DNA from: Parietaria judaica | Taxonomy: Eukaryota; Streptophyta; Magnoliopsida; Rosales; Urticaceae | DNA length: 64,000 bases | Reading direction: 5' to 3' | Assembly (NCBI GenBank): GCA_954871525.1 | Contig: OX940868.1 | Location: 16,344,556 to 16,408,555 of the forward strand | Part shown: positions 13,301 through 23,451 of the stretch, piece by piece | Layout of the letters: each line of letters starts with the position of its first letter | Position numbering within the stretch: position 1 is the stretch's first letter | Made by a program: the position numbers and the translations under genes | Notes under the pieces: model-generated | Told to the model about the DNA's origin: nothing | Seen by the model: the letters and a program-made list of their open reading frames with translations, nothing else | Databases searched by the model: none

Positions 13301-16300
13301 AGTATCAGCACATATATCGAGTCCGAGGATCTAAGAAACCATTAAATTTTTTTAAAAAATAGCAGCATATAAGAAAAAAAAATAGAGTAAAAATGTTTTC
13401 TTAGACATGAGAGTCAGACTAAGACCTTGAGAATGTAGTCTGTTTGAAGGGTTGTTCTCTGTCCCTTAACAGAAATGGCCTATTAAAAGAACAAGTTATG
13501 ATTAGAATCAATATAGTACACTTTAGATCAACTTAGCGAATTCGATAGGGACCTTCATGTAAGTATCAACATCGGGATCGGGAACAATGCCGGCCTCGAT
13601 TTCTCTTCTACTAACTTCCATCATTATCTCTTTGAAAGAACAAACAAACATCATTACATAAAAATCTTTATTTGGGGAATTGCATAAGAAGTACGGACGA
13701 AAAGGATTTTATGTCCTAAAACCCGAACTCGTTATGGGAGCCGCACTCCGACCAAGCTTAGTCTTTCCATCATATAGAGACACTATGCTACCTAAGTGTA
13801 CGAGAATATTTTTAGCTTATTTTCTCATTGGTTTTAGGGTCTCTCAAATAGAGCAAGAATTACAACGCCAGACCATATAAGACCGCTCCTGAAATTGTAG
13901 GGGGCTCTTGGAAATGTAAATTTTGAGCTCTTGGCGAAATTATATCTTTTTTTTTTTTTATCAAAATCAATAAATATGATTGAGAGCAATACTTATACAA
14001 CTTAAATTTAATTTTCTTCTTCAGATTAGTATTTTTAGATGTAGATGTATCAATAAATTTGTAATATACCTGCTCGGTTTCCAACGCCTTGAAAACGGGT
14101 TGAATAGTCCAATGTTTCTCTCACTGTCATCTCGGGGATGTGGTCGTCGGATTGGTTTATGTAGGCAGAAATTTTCTGGGGGACCAACTCCTCGGTTTTG
14201 CGCCCGTTGTACAATACTTCTCCAGTTAGCTGTTTACCAAGAATGATACTAAATTTTCAGTAACATAATTTACAAGGTTTCAATTTTTTTTTATTTAAAA
14301 AAAAAAACCTCGACAGACGAGTCTAGATTTCCCGATAGAGCCTTCAAAAGGGACGTCTTTCCGCATCCTGGCGGGCCGAGCAAAAGAGTTAGTCTGCAAA
14401 CCAAGACAAACTGACTAAGCTCTCTATAATGTATTTCTTTTCATTTGTTAATTAGTCTATTATGTTGTGAGGTGTTTATACCGTTTTATGTCATTATGTT
14501 TACATTTAAGTGATACTGATTTCGTATTTAGCAATAATAGACGGATTAGAAAATCCTAATCCTTTCATATAAGCGCCTGGTCTTGCGGGGGAGGCGTGTT
14601 ATTTTTGGTCCATTAACCCAAAAGAACGGTAATAGAGTACTATATTACCGAATCATCGCCTTGGCGACGATCATGTGCTTATGTCTTCTTTATACTTCCG
14701 GATCCTATATCTTAAACATACCTTCCCGGCTTGATAATGCCACTAACATCATTGAGTATCTTTATCTTTGCTATTTCGGACCCAAAACCCGATAGCTTTG
14801 CAATGTCCTGCAAAATCAAAATATAATAAGATTCCATTGACGCATCATCATAAACACTCATATACAGTAGAATTTTGTTAAAATAATACTTAGATAAATC
14901 AACATCCTTAACTATATAATGCTTTTGTAAGGTTTTGATTCCAACTAACGTTATAAATTATTATTCGATAAATTAATTATAACCTCGATAATATAATAAA
15001 ATTTATCGTCTTTAAAATAATAACTTAATAATTTACCGAAACTATTCCTTTCACGGAGTTCCAGAGAGTGGGCAAAGGCTTTCCATGGACAACTTCACAT
15101 TCAGCTTCCACTCCCACATTTTTGTATCTCACTTCCACGGTGGGCAACTTCACACCGACCCTGAACATCCATACAAATACATAAATACACTAAAACCTTG
15201 TTAAATTATAACCTCAATTAAATTATATTTTTGTTCGGTCTGACTCGGGACCAACTAGCTAAATTAATAATTCACTAGATTTATAAAATAATAATTTGTA
15301 TAAAAAATATATAAGTCCAACATGATATATAAACTACCAATTCAATATTGATAAATTAGTACCTAGCATGCACATATGGTTAAAAAATGTTAGTTCCCAG
15401 AATTTTTGTGTTTGACTCCCCTCACCTTCTTTTACACCTTCTACGTGCTTTGATTTATTTTTCAATTCATACTTTATTTTTCTGTGTCGTACCCTCTTAG
15501 AAAATTTAATTATTTTTCATTTTACCGATCCGTTAATAGTTTTTTTTTAATCAACAGTTCTGGATTTTTTTACCGATACTAGTGATCAGTCTTGTATTTG
15601 TTTCGAGTTTAAAGATCGGTAACAGTGGCTCAAAAATTGGTAAATACAATTTTTATATCGGTTCAAAAATCAGTAAAAGTTGATTTTTTGAACAATCCAA
15701 GTACCGTTTACTGAAAAAATGATTTTTTGAAAACCGGTAATGAGAAAAAAAATCAACGTTTGAATATACCAGAACATCGGGGACCAAGAGATGAGCTATA
15801 AATAGCGGTTCTCTGTTTTTACCTTTATTTTTTAATTAACTTTCCATGGATGCCAATTTGGGACCGGCCATAAAGGGGTCTAGTTGGGTTGGCCATAAAT
15901 GAATTTGGGTCCAATTGTATCAAACATGATTAACACATTTAAATAATAAAGAAAAATGATTAGACATTGGGACTCAGTTAAACACGATTAAAGAGCAGAA
16001 AGTACCATTTTGTGCATTTTATAATATTTTTAGTGTTCTTAATGATATTTATGTTTTCTTTTTATATTGTGATTACATTATTCGATTGATGAGTATACAA
16101 TTGTTAATTAATATGAAAATTGTAGATAATATATTATTAAATAAATCAAGTTAAATGATTTTGAATCGAATAAAATAAAATTTAAAACTATTTGTATCAG
16201 TTATAAATGGGTTAAACAGGTAGACATGATTATTAAATTGGGCGACTTCAGGTAAACAAAATATAAATAAAAAACCGATTAAGGCATGGCACGTACACAA

Positions 16301-16325
16301 TACGAAACAAACGAATTGCCATCCA

Positions 16326-16384
<59 letters not shown>

Positions 16385-17291
16385 GATAGGGAAACTTGAG
16401 ACAATGGATAAAAAAAACACTATAATTGAACTTTTGAACACATTTAAAAAAAATCAATGTTTCTAAACTTTGTCCAATTTCAGACGATTTTACCCCTGAT
16501 TAATTAACTCCTAAATTGTCCCTAATTATCAAAAATTGTCCCCCAAATCTAAATTATTGTCCCCAAATTATAAATAAATTGTCCCAAGATGAGACAATTT
16601 CAAAAACTGTCCCTAAATTACCAAAAACTGTCCCCTAAATTTATCAAAAATTGTCCATAAATTATCAAAAATTGTCCCCTAAATTTAAATTACTGTCCCC
16701 AAGGATTATAAGAAAATGTCCCAAAAATGTTAATTGTACAACCTCCCCAATATTAATCAGGGGTAAAATCGTCTGAAATTAGGGAAAGTTTAGAAACATT
16801 GATTTTTTTAAATGTGTTCAAAAATTTAATTATAGTGTTTTTTTAGCCATTTTCTCAAGTTTCCCTCTATATATACACGCGCGCACATGCATACATAGTT
16901 AAAGAACTTACTTGTCAATCCGAGCTCTGATCTTAGTCAATAGCTTGAGATTATCACTCTGGATGTCTTTGATGAGCCTCTCAATGAAGACATGTCTTTC
17001 TTGCGCCCCAAGCTTCGTGACATCAACGACTCTCTTTGCATCACTGCCGCTGTGATCATCACCGCCGGTGCCTTCGAAAAGAGAAGATTTGAGTCGCTCA
17101 AATGTGGGCAGCCTCTCGATCTCAGACCACTCCATGACAAGTCTCTCGTCAACGACATCGCTGCCAACATCCACGACTGAGCTCCGGAAACTCGAGCTGA
17201 GACGACGGACAGACGACCTTACACTCCTCCCGATGACCGCGAGCTCTATTCTCAGCGACTCGATGTCGTCCGTGTCTATCATTTGCGCCAT
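3785..17291 (-). CDS. ABCG37: full-size ABCG (PDR) transporter, ABCG37/PDR9-like, 23 exons
   Basis: This is a plasma-membrane ATP-driven exporter. The closest family I recognise, ABCG37/PDR9, exports indole-3-butyric acid, synthetic auxins and phenolics such as scopoletin from roots. The exons join in frame to 1445 aa: 17291-16912, 15160-15037, 14807-14722, 14393-14309, 14229-14070, 13629-13553, 13479-13426, 13330-12938, 12586-12308, 12065-11752, 9733-9573, 9472-9369, 8450-8297, 8188-8060, 7982-7909, 7820-7488, 7249-6959, 6848-6765, 6686-6553, 5971-5744, 5664-5493, 5401-5147, 4051-3785. The order is NBD-TMD-NBD-TMD. NBD1 has Walker A GPPGCGKT (203-210), signature ISGGQ (342-346) and Walker B ALFMDE (362-367). 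NBD2 has GVSGAGKT (890-897), LSNEQ (997-1001) and IIFMDE (1017-1022). The start is set by an N-terminus (DDIESLR, then a Ser/Arg-rich stretch) that matches PDR9. Two introns use GC donors. Several introns hold transposons, yet no stop or frameshift is seen. ABCG33 or another close paralogue is possible. Confidence 0.9.
7378..7432. repeat. (ATT)n microsatellite in ABCG intron 16
   Basis: About 18 ATT units lie between exons 16 and 17 of the ABCG gene. No effect on splicing can be inferred from sequence. Confidence 0.9.
8880..9183. repeat. transposon scrap with 108-bp tandem duplication, ABCG intron 12
   Basis: A unit beginning ATTTGTCATCGTAAGG is present twice head to tail, at about 8968-9075 and 9076-9183. 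The copies differ at only a few sites. Just upstream (8881-8900) is CTGGGCTGGCCCTGGG, which resembles the terminus of the hAT element at 46248. This is probably an old hAT fragment whose inner part was tandemly duplicated after insertion. Confidence 0.65.
10320..10800 (+). pseudogene. captured fragment of MS1/MMD1-like PHD-finger protein
   Basis: In one plus frame the segment 10450-10638 reads [42 protein letters not shown] and CDHCRC in succession. This is the characteristic stretch upstream of the PHD finger in plant MS1/MMD1-family proteins (At1g33420 type), which act in anther and meiocyte transcription control. The codon expected to be Trp after EGMPI is TAG, so the fragment cannot be translated through. 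The bases after CDHCRC look like an intron retained from the parent gene. It covers only part of one exon plus intron and is carried by the surrounding Pack-MULE. Confidence 0.75.
10845..11085 (+). pseudogene. captured fragment of serine hydroxymethyltransferase
   Basis: Plus-strand frames contain [18 protein letters not shown], then RQFRSLEL, and later [16 protein letters not shown]. These match, in order, the N-terminal region of plant serine hydroxymethyltransferase, probably the organellar or plastid type, a PLP enzyme that interconverts serine and glycine. The matches are in two different frames (compare QEAVPEP with KRQFRSLEL), so at least one small indel has broken it, and part of the expected ASENFTS motif is missing. 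The rest of the gene, including the PLP lysine, is absent. Confidence 0.75.
11173..11277. repeat. 21-bp minisatellite inside the Pack-MULE
   Basis: Five units of about 21 bp are built on TGTTAATTTACGTTGATTCG. The first two are identical and the last two are degenerate. Confidence 0.8.
16389..16865. mobile_element. non-autonomous TIR element in ABCG intron 1
   Basis: Inverted repeats of about 115 bp run from GGGAAACTTGAG (16389) and from 16865 inward, with few differences. Shared inner motifs include TCAATGTTTCTAAACTTT and CAGACGATTTTACCCCTGAT. The core is a degenerate array of about 18-bp units built on AAAAATTGTCCCC. The flanks are AT-rich (ATAGATA and TCTATATA) and give no clean TSD. The G-start and long TIRs suggest a MULE-derived miniature element. 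Confidence 0.7.
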
Positions 17292-17337
17292 TTTCAGGTA
17301 ATAAGGCTATTGCTCAACCATTAATACTATCAGTGAG

Positions 17338-17346
17338 TATTTATAG
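17338..17346 (-). promoter_or_regulatory. candidate TATA box of the ABCG gene
   Basis: On the minus strand this reads CTATAAATA, 47-55 bases upstream of the ATG at 17291. If used, it predicts a transcription start near 17310 and a very short 5' UTR. Confidence 0.45.
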
Positions 17347-20323
17347 TATTGCTATATATTATGCTTTGATAATGAAAAGATACAGTTAAATCTTTTAGTG
17401 TACAAGTCATTAACATAATTATGAGTGAGCAAAAAATAAGATATCAAGAAAATTTCAAACTTTGATGTTTGACCAAGCTAAAATATTTTGCTTGATTGTC
17501 GAAATAAAGAAGAAAACTTATACAAACTATAGATTATTGATCTGGAAAGATATTATTTAGCGATATACATTTAATATTTTGAGATTGTACTCTACGCATT
17601 TGATTCTCGAAAATAGATCGATAACAAAGTGAAAAAGGATAATCACGTTTAAACAATACAATACTTGAAACAATAAAACAAGGACCAAAACAAAACAATT
17701 AATAGGAAAAAAATGGATTACATATTTTACATGTAAACAGCGTGGGATGGCCGCGCACGACTAAATTATCAAAGAAACATATATAAATCAATCACGTGAC
17801 GACATAAACTAACTATTTTTATTTCTCATGGTCAAAGTTCTCAATGTCTACTATTTACCTTATCTCTAAATTCCGTTCACTACATTTCAATCGATTTAAA
17901 AAAATATATTTGGATGTGCCATTTGGCGGTTTTAAGTCGTTTGTGTGTACCGTAGACCTATTTCCCCTCGAGTATGGATGGTCCTTCTAGTATTTATTTT
18001 CCCATGTCCACGGTCTTTATTTTCCTTCACTAAATGGGTGTGATTTTTTTGGAAGATGAGGAAAATATCTATTATCTCTAGATTTTTAGGTTTTTTTTTA
18101 AATAAATAATCTAAAGGACTAAAAATACCGGGAACTATTGAGTTAGTAGAAGAACCATCACGAAAGAACATATTAAGAATCTTACATCAAAATAAATAGA
18201 GAAAAAAAGGCACGAATTCTATGACATTCCAGGGATGAATTACAGCTACATGATTGTTTATAAAAATTTGGTCGTTCTATATTTATGGAAGACAGGAAAA
18301 AAAAAAATCCAATGCTAATTTGTCTCATTACATTTGGGACTTTGTTTCGTACTTCTCTTGGCTTTTGCAATCATCGATTTACACTATGGCGTGCAGATTC
18401 CATTAATTCTACCTTTCTGTTTTGGCCGGTGCTTGTCATCGCCTTTTAACTAACGGTGCAATCGATCCCCATCGGTTTCAAATCTTTGATCGATATCTTA
18501 TGTAGACTCGATTATAAGAAAAACAATCAAACGCTTTGGCGCAAGCAACGTAAGACTTTTTCATTCATCATCAACTTTATCAGCCAACAAATTTATTATG
18601 TTTACAAATATATATATAAAAAAATCAAGTAGGAACTAAATTAAAGCATTGAATTTGTCAAAAGAAATAAATAAAATTCAATCATGTTGAAATCGGAGTC
18701 ATCATCGAATTATGGAGATTAGGATCATAGGCAATCATGCTCCGAATCAATATCCATATTTTTATTTTTGAAAAACAATAACGTTTTCTTGTGCTTTTTT
18801 ATTTTAACCTATGGAGTTGAGAAATTGGAATCCCATATGTTTTCTTTGTGGAACTTGTAATTTTTCATTCCCTCCAAAATAAAAATATAAAATTAATCTC
18901 CAGATTTATTAATTGTCAATTGGAAAATTACGCAAAAATGCACACATATGTAGATGATCATGATATTAAGTAGATACCGTTTTATTTTAGTCCTATAAAG
19001 AAAAGAAAAAAGCAGGTACATTAATGGAAAAAAGATAATTTATATCATTACATGTATGTATATAATATATAAACACTTGAGTAATAATTTTAAAAGTTTA
19101 TATAAGCAGAATTCACCAAAAAGTTGGGTAATTTCAAAACAACCAAAAAGTGAAGGTTAGGGAAAATAATAGTACATGGGAATTGAGAAAAGCTACGATG
19201 ATTGAAGTGATGATCAATTGCAGAAATATCTCACTAATCACTATGATCATGAAGAATTTGAACAAAGATGAAAGCATTCTTGAAGGAAAAAGATTTATGT
19301 CGCTCAACCTCTTCAAGAGAGGAAATTTAAGACGTTTATATATCTAATGCTCTCTTATGTGGAAATAGCCGGCTATGTGCAAACGGATTGCACCGTCCTA
19401 TCAAAAAAAGGGAATCACGAACAACACAGGGAAGGCCTTGCCCGTCCTGAATCAGGACGCCCGACGCTGAAGTTGGGCGTTAGTTTTTATATTTTTATAT
19501 TTTTTATTTCAGAGAAAACTCATCGAGATACGTCATATGTTGTAGTTAATGTTATCAAATTTTGAGTATGTAATATCCACAAAATTAAATGCAAATGTTA
19601 TTCTTGATGTTATTATTCAGGATCAATGTTTTTTTTTTCCGGATAGTTATAATAGAATTTGACTTGCTTGTGTGAGAACATTGCATTGTATTTCGCAGTT
19701 TGTGTCAGGTTTCGTCATAATGTGTAGTATAGGTGTTGGCGAGTTGTTGGAAAATTGGTTTAGCCAGATAAGGATGACAAACTTTCTTTATATGGAACGG
19801 GCAGAATCTATGGCTCAATCATCAAAAAGATCAAGGCAGGATTTTAGGAATCAGAATCAAGTCAAGATGTGTAGATGGAATGGACAATTATGTGTATTTA
19901 AGATTCATTTATAAAGGTTGAAATAGTCAAGTCGAATAAATGTGTAAGTGTAAGGTATGTATTTTTCATTTTTATTTTATTGTTCCCGTTAATTTACAGT
20001 GAAATGTAATCTTATTTTATTTGCATGAATAAAAGTACATGTAAATAAATACATGGTAAATGAAGATATGGTGATATGACACAGTAAACTAACAAGAGCG
20101 ACATAATGGAGAGGAAAAACTCAGCCTTACACCTTACACAACATGGACACTTCGGTCTTTACAAATGAAATTTAAGTACTACAGAAGATATCCTTTAAAC
20201 TCAAATAATCTCGACTGAGCAATACTTTTATATTGTCCCGACACCGACAATATTTGTTTTGATTAAATTTTTACTACATAAATTAATAACCTAAGAATAT
20301 AAAAGATATTGCCGACATATGTA
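17347..20323. other. intergenic, ABCG upstream region
   Basis: This region is AT-rich with no convincing gene. It holds the upstream copy of the ABCG 3' flank (18310-19000), a pair of GC-rich hairpins (19443-19479), and a segment at 19915-20190 that recurs at 23135-23415. Short open frames at 19150-19914 resemble nothing I know. Confidence 0.6.
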
Positions 20324-21555
20324 TAGAGCTGCGCATTTGAGACGCCGCGGCACGTCGCGACTCGGTCGCCAAAATCGCGAGAAGACACGTCGCGACGCGT
20401 CGTGGCGTGTGCGGTCGCGGCTCGTCGCGATGTGGTCGCGAACTGGTGGCTCGAGAGAGAAAGAGAGGTTTTTTTGGGTTGCGGCAAAAGTTGTATATTT
20501 GATTCCGATGTTTAACTTTGTTAATTGTTAGTTTTTAACCGAATTTAAATGTTAAAAATGTAAATTTGTAACATAATATTATTTTTAAATATTTAATAAC
20601 AAATAAATAAATATAACAAATAAATAAATATAACAAAACGAGATATTAAAAAAAAGAGTTGTATTATTCATTGTGAATATTACAATAAGGTGGAAGAAAG
20701 CTGTAATATTCAGTGTAAACATTACAAGATGCCTCACTAAAACCTCTCTTGTAAAACCCTCCTTAGGGACTAAAAACCAAGAGAGGAAAGAGCACATCAT
20801 TATTGGCGCTAACTTTGCATCACTCCGGGAACCAGGCGTTAAACCTTTCAGTCATAAGCTCAAGCTCGGTTGGTTCGGAACGTTGGCCGATTACGGGGTT
20901 GCGGAACATCCAATCGTTCAACACCACGGCTTGCTCGAGGTGTGTGTTGGTTATTGAGGACCTCCGATCGTCGATGATGTTCTGAGCTGTACTGAATGCG
21001 CTCTCCGATGCAACGCTTGAAATGGGGATGGACAGGATGTCCCTCGCCATTCTTGCCAATATCGGGAATCTTTCCCGTTCATTCTTCCACCACCTGATGA
21101 CATCGAACTCAGTTGATTGGTCGTCGATCCGAAGGCCGTAGTACCGTTTCACTTCGTCTGGTGCGCCGTCCGTGTCGTCCGTCCGTGCCGGCGGCGTACC
21201 GGAGCCCGATGCTTCCCCGCGATCCAATCTTTGCTTGAGTCTCCGGCTAAACTCTAAAGCGGACTTGGTTGGGCTTTCCATCACTGTCCTCCGCTCCGCC
21301 TCGACGTTGAATTCGGGTAAAAATTTAGGGATTTACGCCCAAAACAAACACAAAAAATCACACCCATCGGATCGCTGACGTGGCGAGATCGTGGCCGTCG
21401 GATCAAGTGCGCGGATCGAGCATCAGGAGTCGCGACTTCGCCCTCACGTCGCGACGCGTCGCGATTTTCACCTTCAGCGTCGCGAACGTCGCGACCTCCA
21501 GGAGTGCGTCGCGACTCGTCGCGGGGTCGTCTCGCGGTGGATCCGTGCAGCTCTA
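20324..21555. mobile_element. internally deleted hAT element, TCGCGA family (1.2 kb)
   Basis: The element has a perfect 8-bp TSD, CATATGTA, at 20316-20323 and 21556-21563. The terminal inverted repeat is TAGAGCTGC. About 130 bp at each end are crowded with TCGCGA and GTCGCG motifs, the subterminal repeats expected for transposase binding in hAT elements. Only the C-terminal part of a transposase remains inside, on the minus strand. It is the intermediate member of a size series with 23452-26459 and 28020-28272. Confidence 0.9.
20820..21284 (-). pseudogene. hAT transposase C-terminal fragment
   Basis: A 154-residue open frame ends in the hAT dimerisation region. Visible markers are FPILARMARDILSIPIS, SSVASESAFSTAQ and DDRRSSI, followed by LELMTERFN at the end. 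This is the conserved region of plant RICESLEEPER/DAYSLEEPER-type transposases. The BED finger and the catalytic core are absent, so it cannot act as a transposase, though the dimerisation surface is intact. Confidence 0.85.
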
Positions 21556-21563
21556 CATATGTA

Positions 21564-22203
21564 TACAAACTTTGACCAATTGAGGCGGCATACAACCAAA
21601 GTAAAAATAGGAAGTAAAAGTACCAAATTTTGATTTATTTATTTTTTTCTACAAAAGTTAGCCAATGGAAAACGCCATGTAGCGTTATATTTTTATGATT
21701 TTCAATAACTTATACATTTATTTTAATTGGTTTTTTCCTCTCTCTCAAAGTAAAATTCTATGAACAATAAAACAAAACAATAAAAGTTATTAAACGAGTT
21801 TAAAATAGGTAAAACAAGTGAAATTTCATAACATATAACAATAGAAAATTGAAACATTAATTCAAAACATAACCTCCAGGACTTTATTTTTGTTTAATAG
21901 CGTTATGCTAGGATTTAATATAACCCTTAATTCAAAGAAATAAAAAATTACAAAATATAAGATGATGAAGAAATTAATTATAACATGTCCTATTCTAAAA
22001 GCATATAACAACGGTTTTTTTTTTGGTCACGCCTTTGACTTTGATTCTTTAGAGGACTTGCGAATTGAAATCCAAACACCTATAGACAAGTTCGTGATGA
22101 ATTACAAAGAAAATTATTATTACAAATGTAATAAACAGCAGATATCGAAGAGATAATAGCACCAAAACATTTAAAGTAAGGCAATATACCAGTTACAAGC
22201 ATC
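21564..22203. other. AT-rich intergenic sequence
   Basis: No gene, RNA or clear repeat was found here. Confidence 0.5.
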
Positions 22204-23097
22204 CAGGGGCGAAGCTAAAAAATATTATGAGTGAGGGCGAAAAATAACATAGCGTAATTTTTAAAATAATATAAAATATTGAAACATGCAACGTATATAA
22301 TGACATATATTACATTATAATTATCGTCTATGAATTTTTATCAACTAAAAATAGTTCATTATAATCTCTTCATTGATACAGCATAATATATCTTTCTTAC
22401 TATATCATATAAAATAGAACTTACCAATTAATCTCAATTCTATTACGTATTTATTTGCACAAAATCTACAAAATATAGTAACTAAATATTTTGCTTATTT
22501 ATCCATAATTAATTATATAAAAAAAATTTAGTTATAATAATAATGTTTACTCATTAAATTACCAATATTAAAATAACATCTCAAAGTTTTAAATAATTAT
22601 CTTATACGTAATTTAAAAAAATGGTGAATTATATTTTCTTAATTAAATATTATTGAATATTCAGTCATTGTATGATAAATTAAAATTTGAATTAAATGTA
22701 TATGGAATAGTTTAATGATGTATTTGTTAAAATATTTTTTTACTAATGGATAGTTAAATAGTATGTGTGAGATCTATTGAAAGATATATATTAGTTATGA
22801 CGGATAGTGTTTCTTTTTACTTTTTAGTAATTTTTTAGATTTTTCATTTGAAAATTCAAAACATTGAAGAAAAAAATGCATGTGTATGTTTATAGTGGGA
22901 ATTGAACAATGGACCTCCTATCAAAAAGAAAATTTATGTTGTACCTCTTTTGCACTGCATCACAATGCAAGTTTGACAATATAATGAGTAATTTTTTAAT
23001 ATTATTTATCGTGTAAATATATTGAAATAATAGGCTCGGAATCTCGGATTGAGTGGCGGCGGCCGATTCTGCTCGGACCAATGTAAATTCGCTCCTG
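22204..23097. mobile_element. hAT-like element, CAGGGGCG family copy A
   Basis: It starts CAGGGGCGAAGC and ends CGCTCCTG. Its left 150 bp resembles the left end of the TSD-supported copy at 57199-57657, including GAGGGCGAAAAATAA versus GGGGGCGAAAAATAA. The right part has the same GGCGGCGGCC-type GC block. I found no TSD, so the boundaries rest on similarity alone. Confidence 0.5.
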
Positions 23098-23451
23098 ATC
23101 ATAAGTATTCAAGTTTTATTTATAATTATAAATACCAAAATAGTTAAGTCGATTAAAAGTGTAAGATATGTGTTTTAAGTCTCTATCTTGTCTTTCCCGT
23201 CAATTTATAGTGACGTGTCATCATATTTTATTTGTATTAATAAAATACGTGTAAATAATGCTTGGTAAATAAAGATATAAATAGAATTACATGTTACTAA
23301 TCACTATACACCTCTAGAACAATGATAGGATGGAGATAGAAAACTCAAGCCCTACAATTTTACTCACAACTAGTACGTCGGTCTTTGCAAATGAAACTTA
23401 AATACATAATTGTTAATTTTATTCAAATTTGAGTATATTTACCGCTAATAT

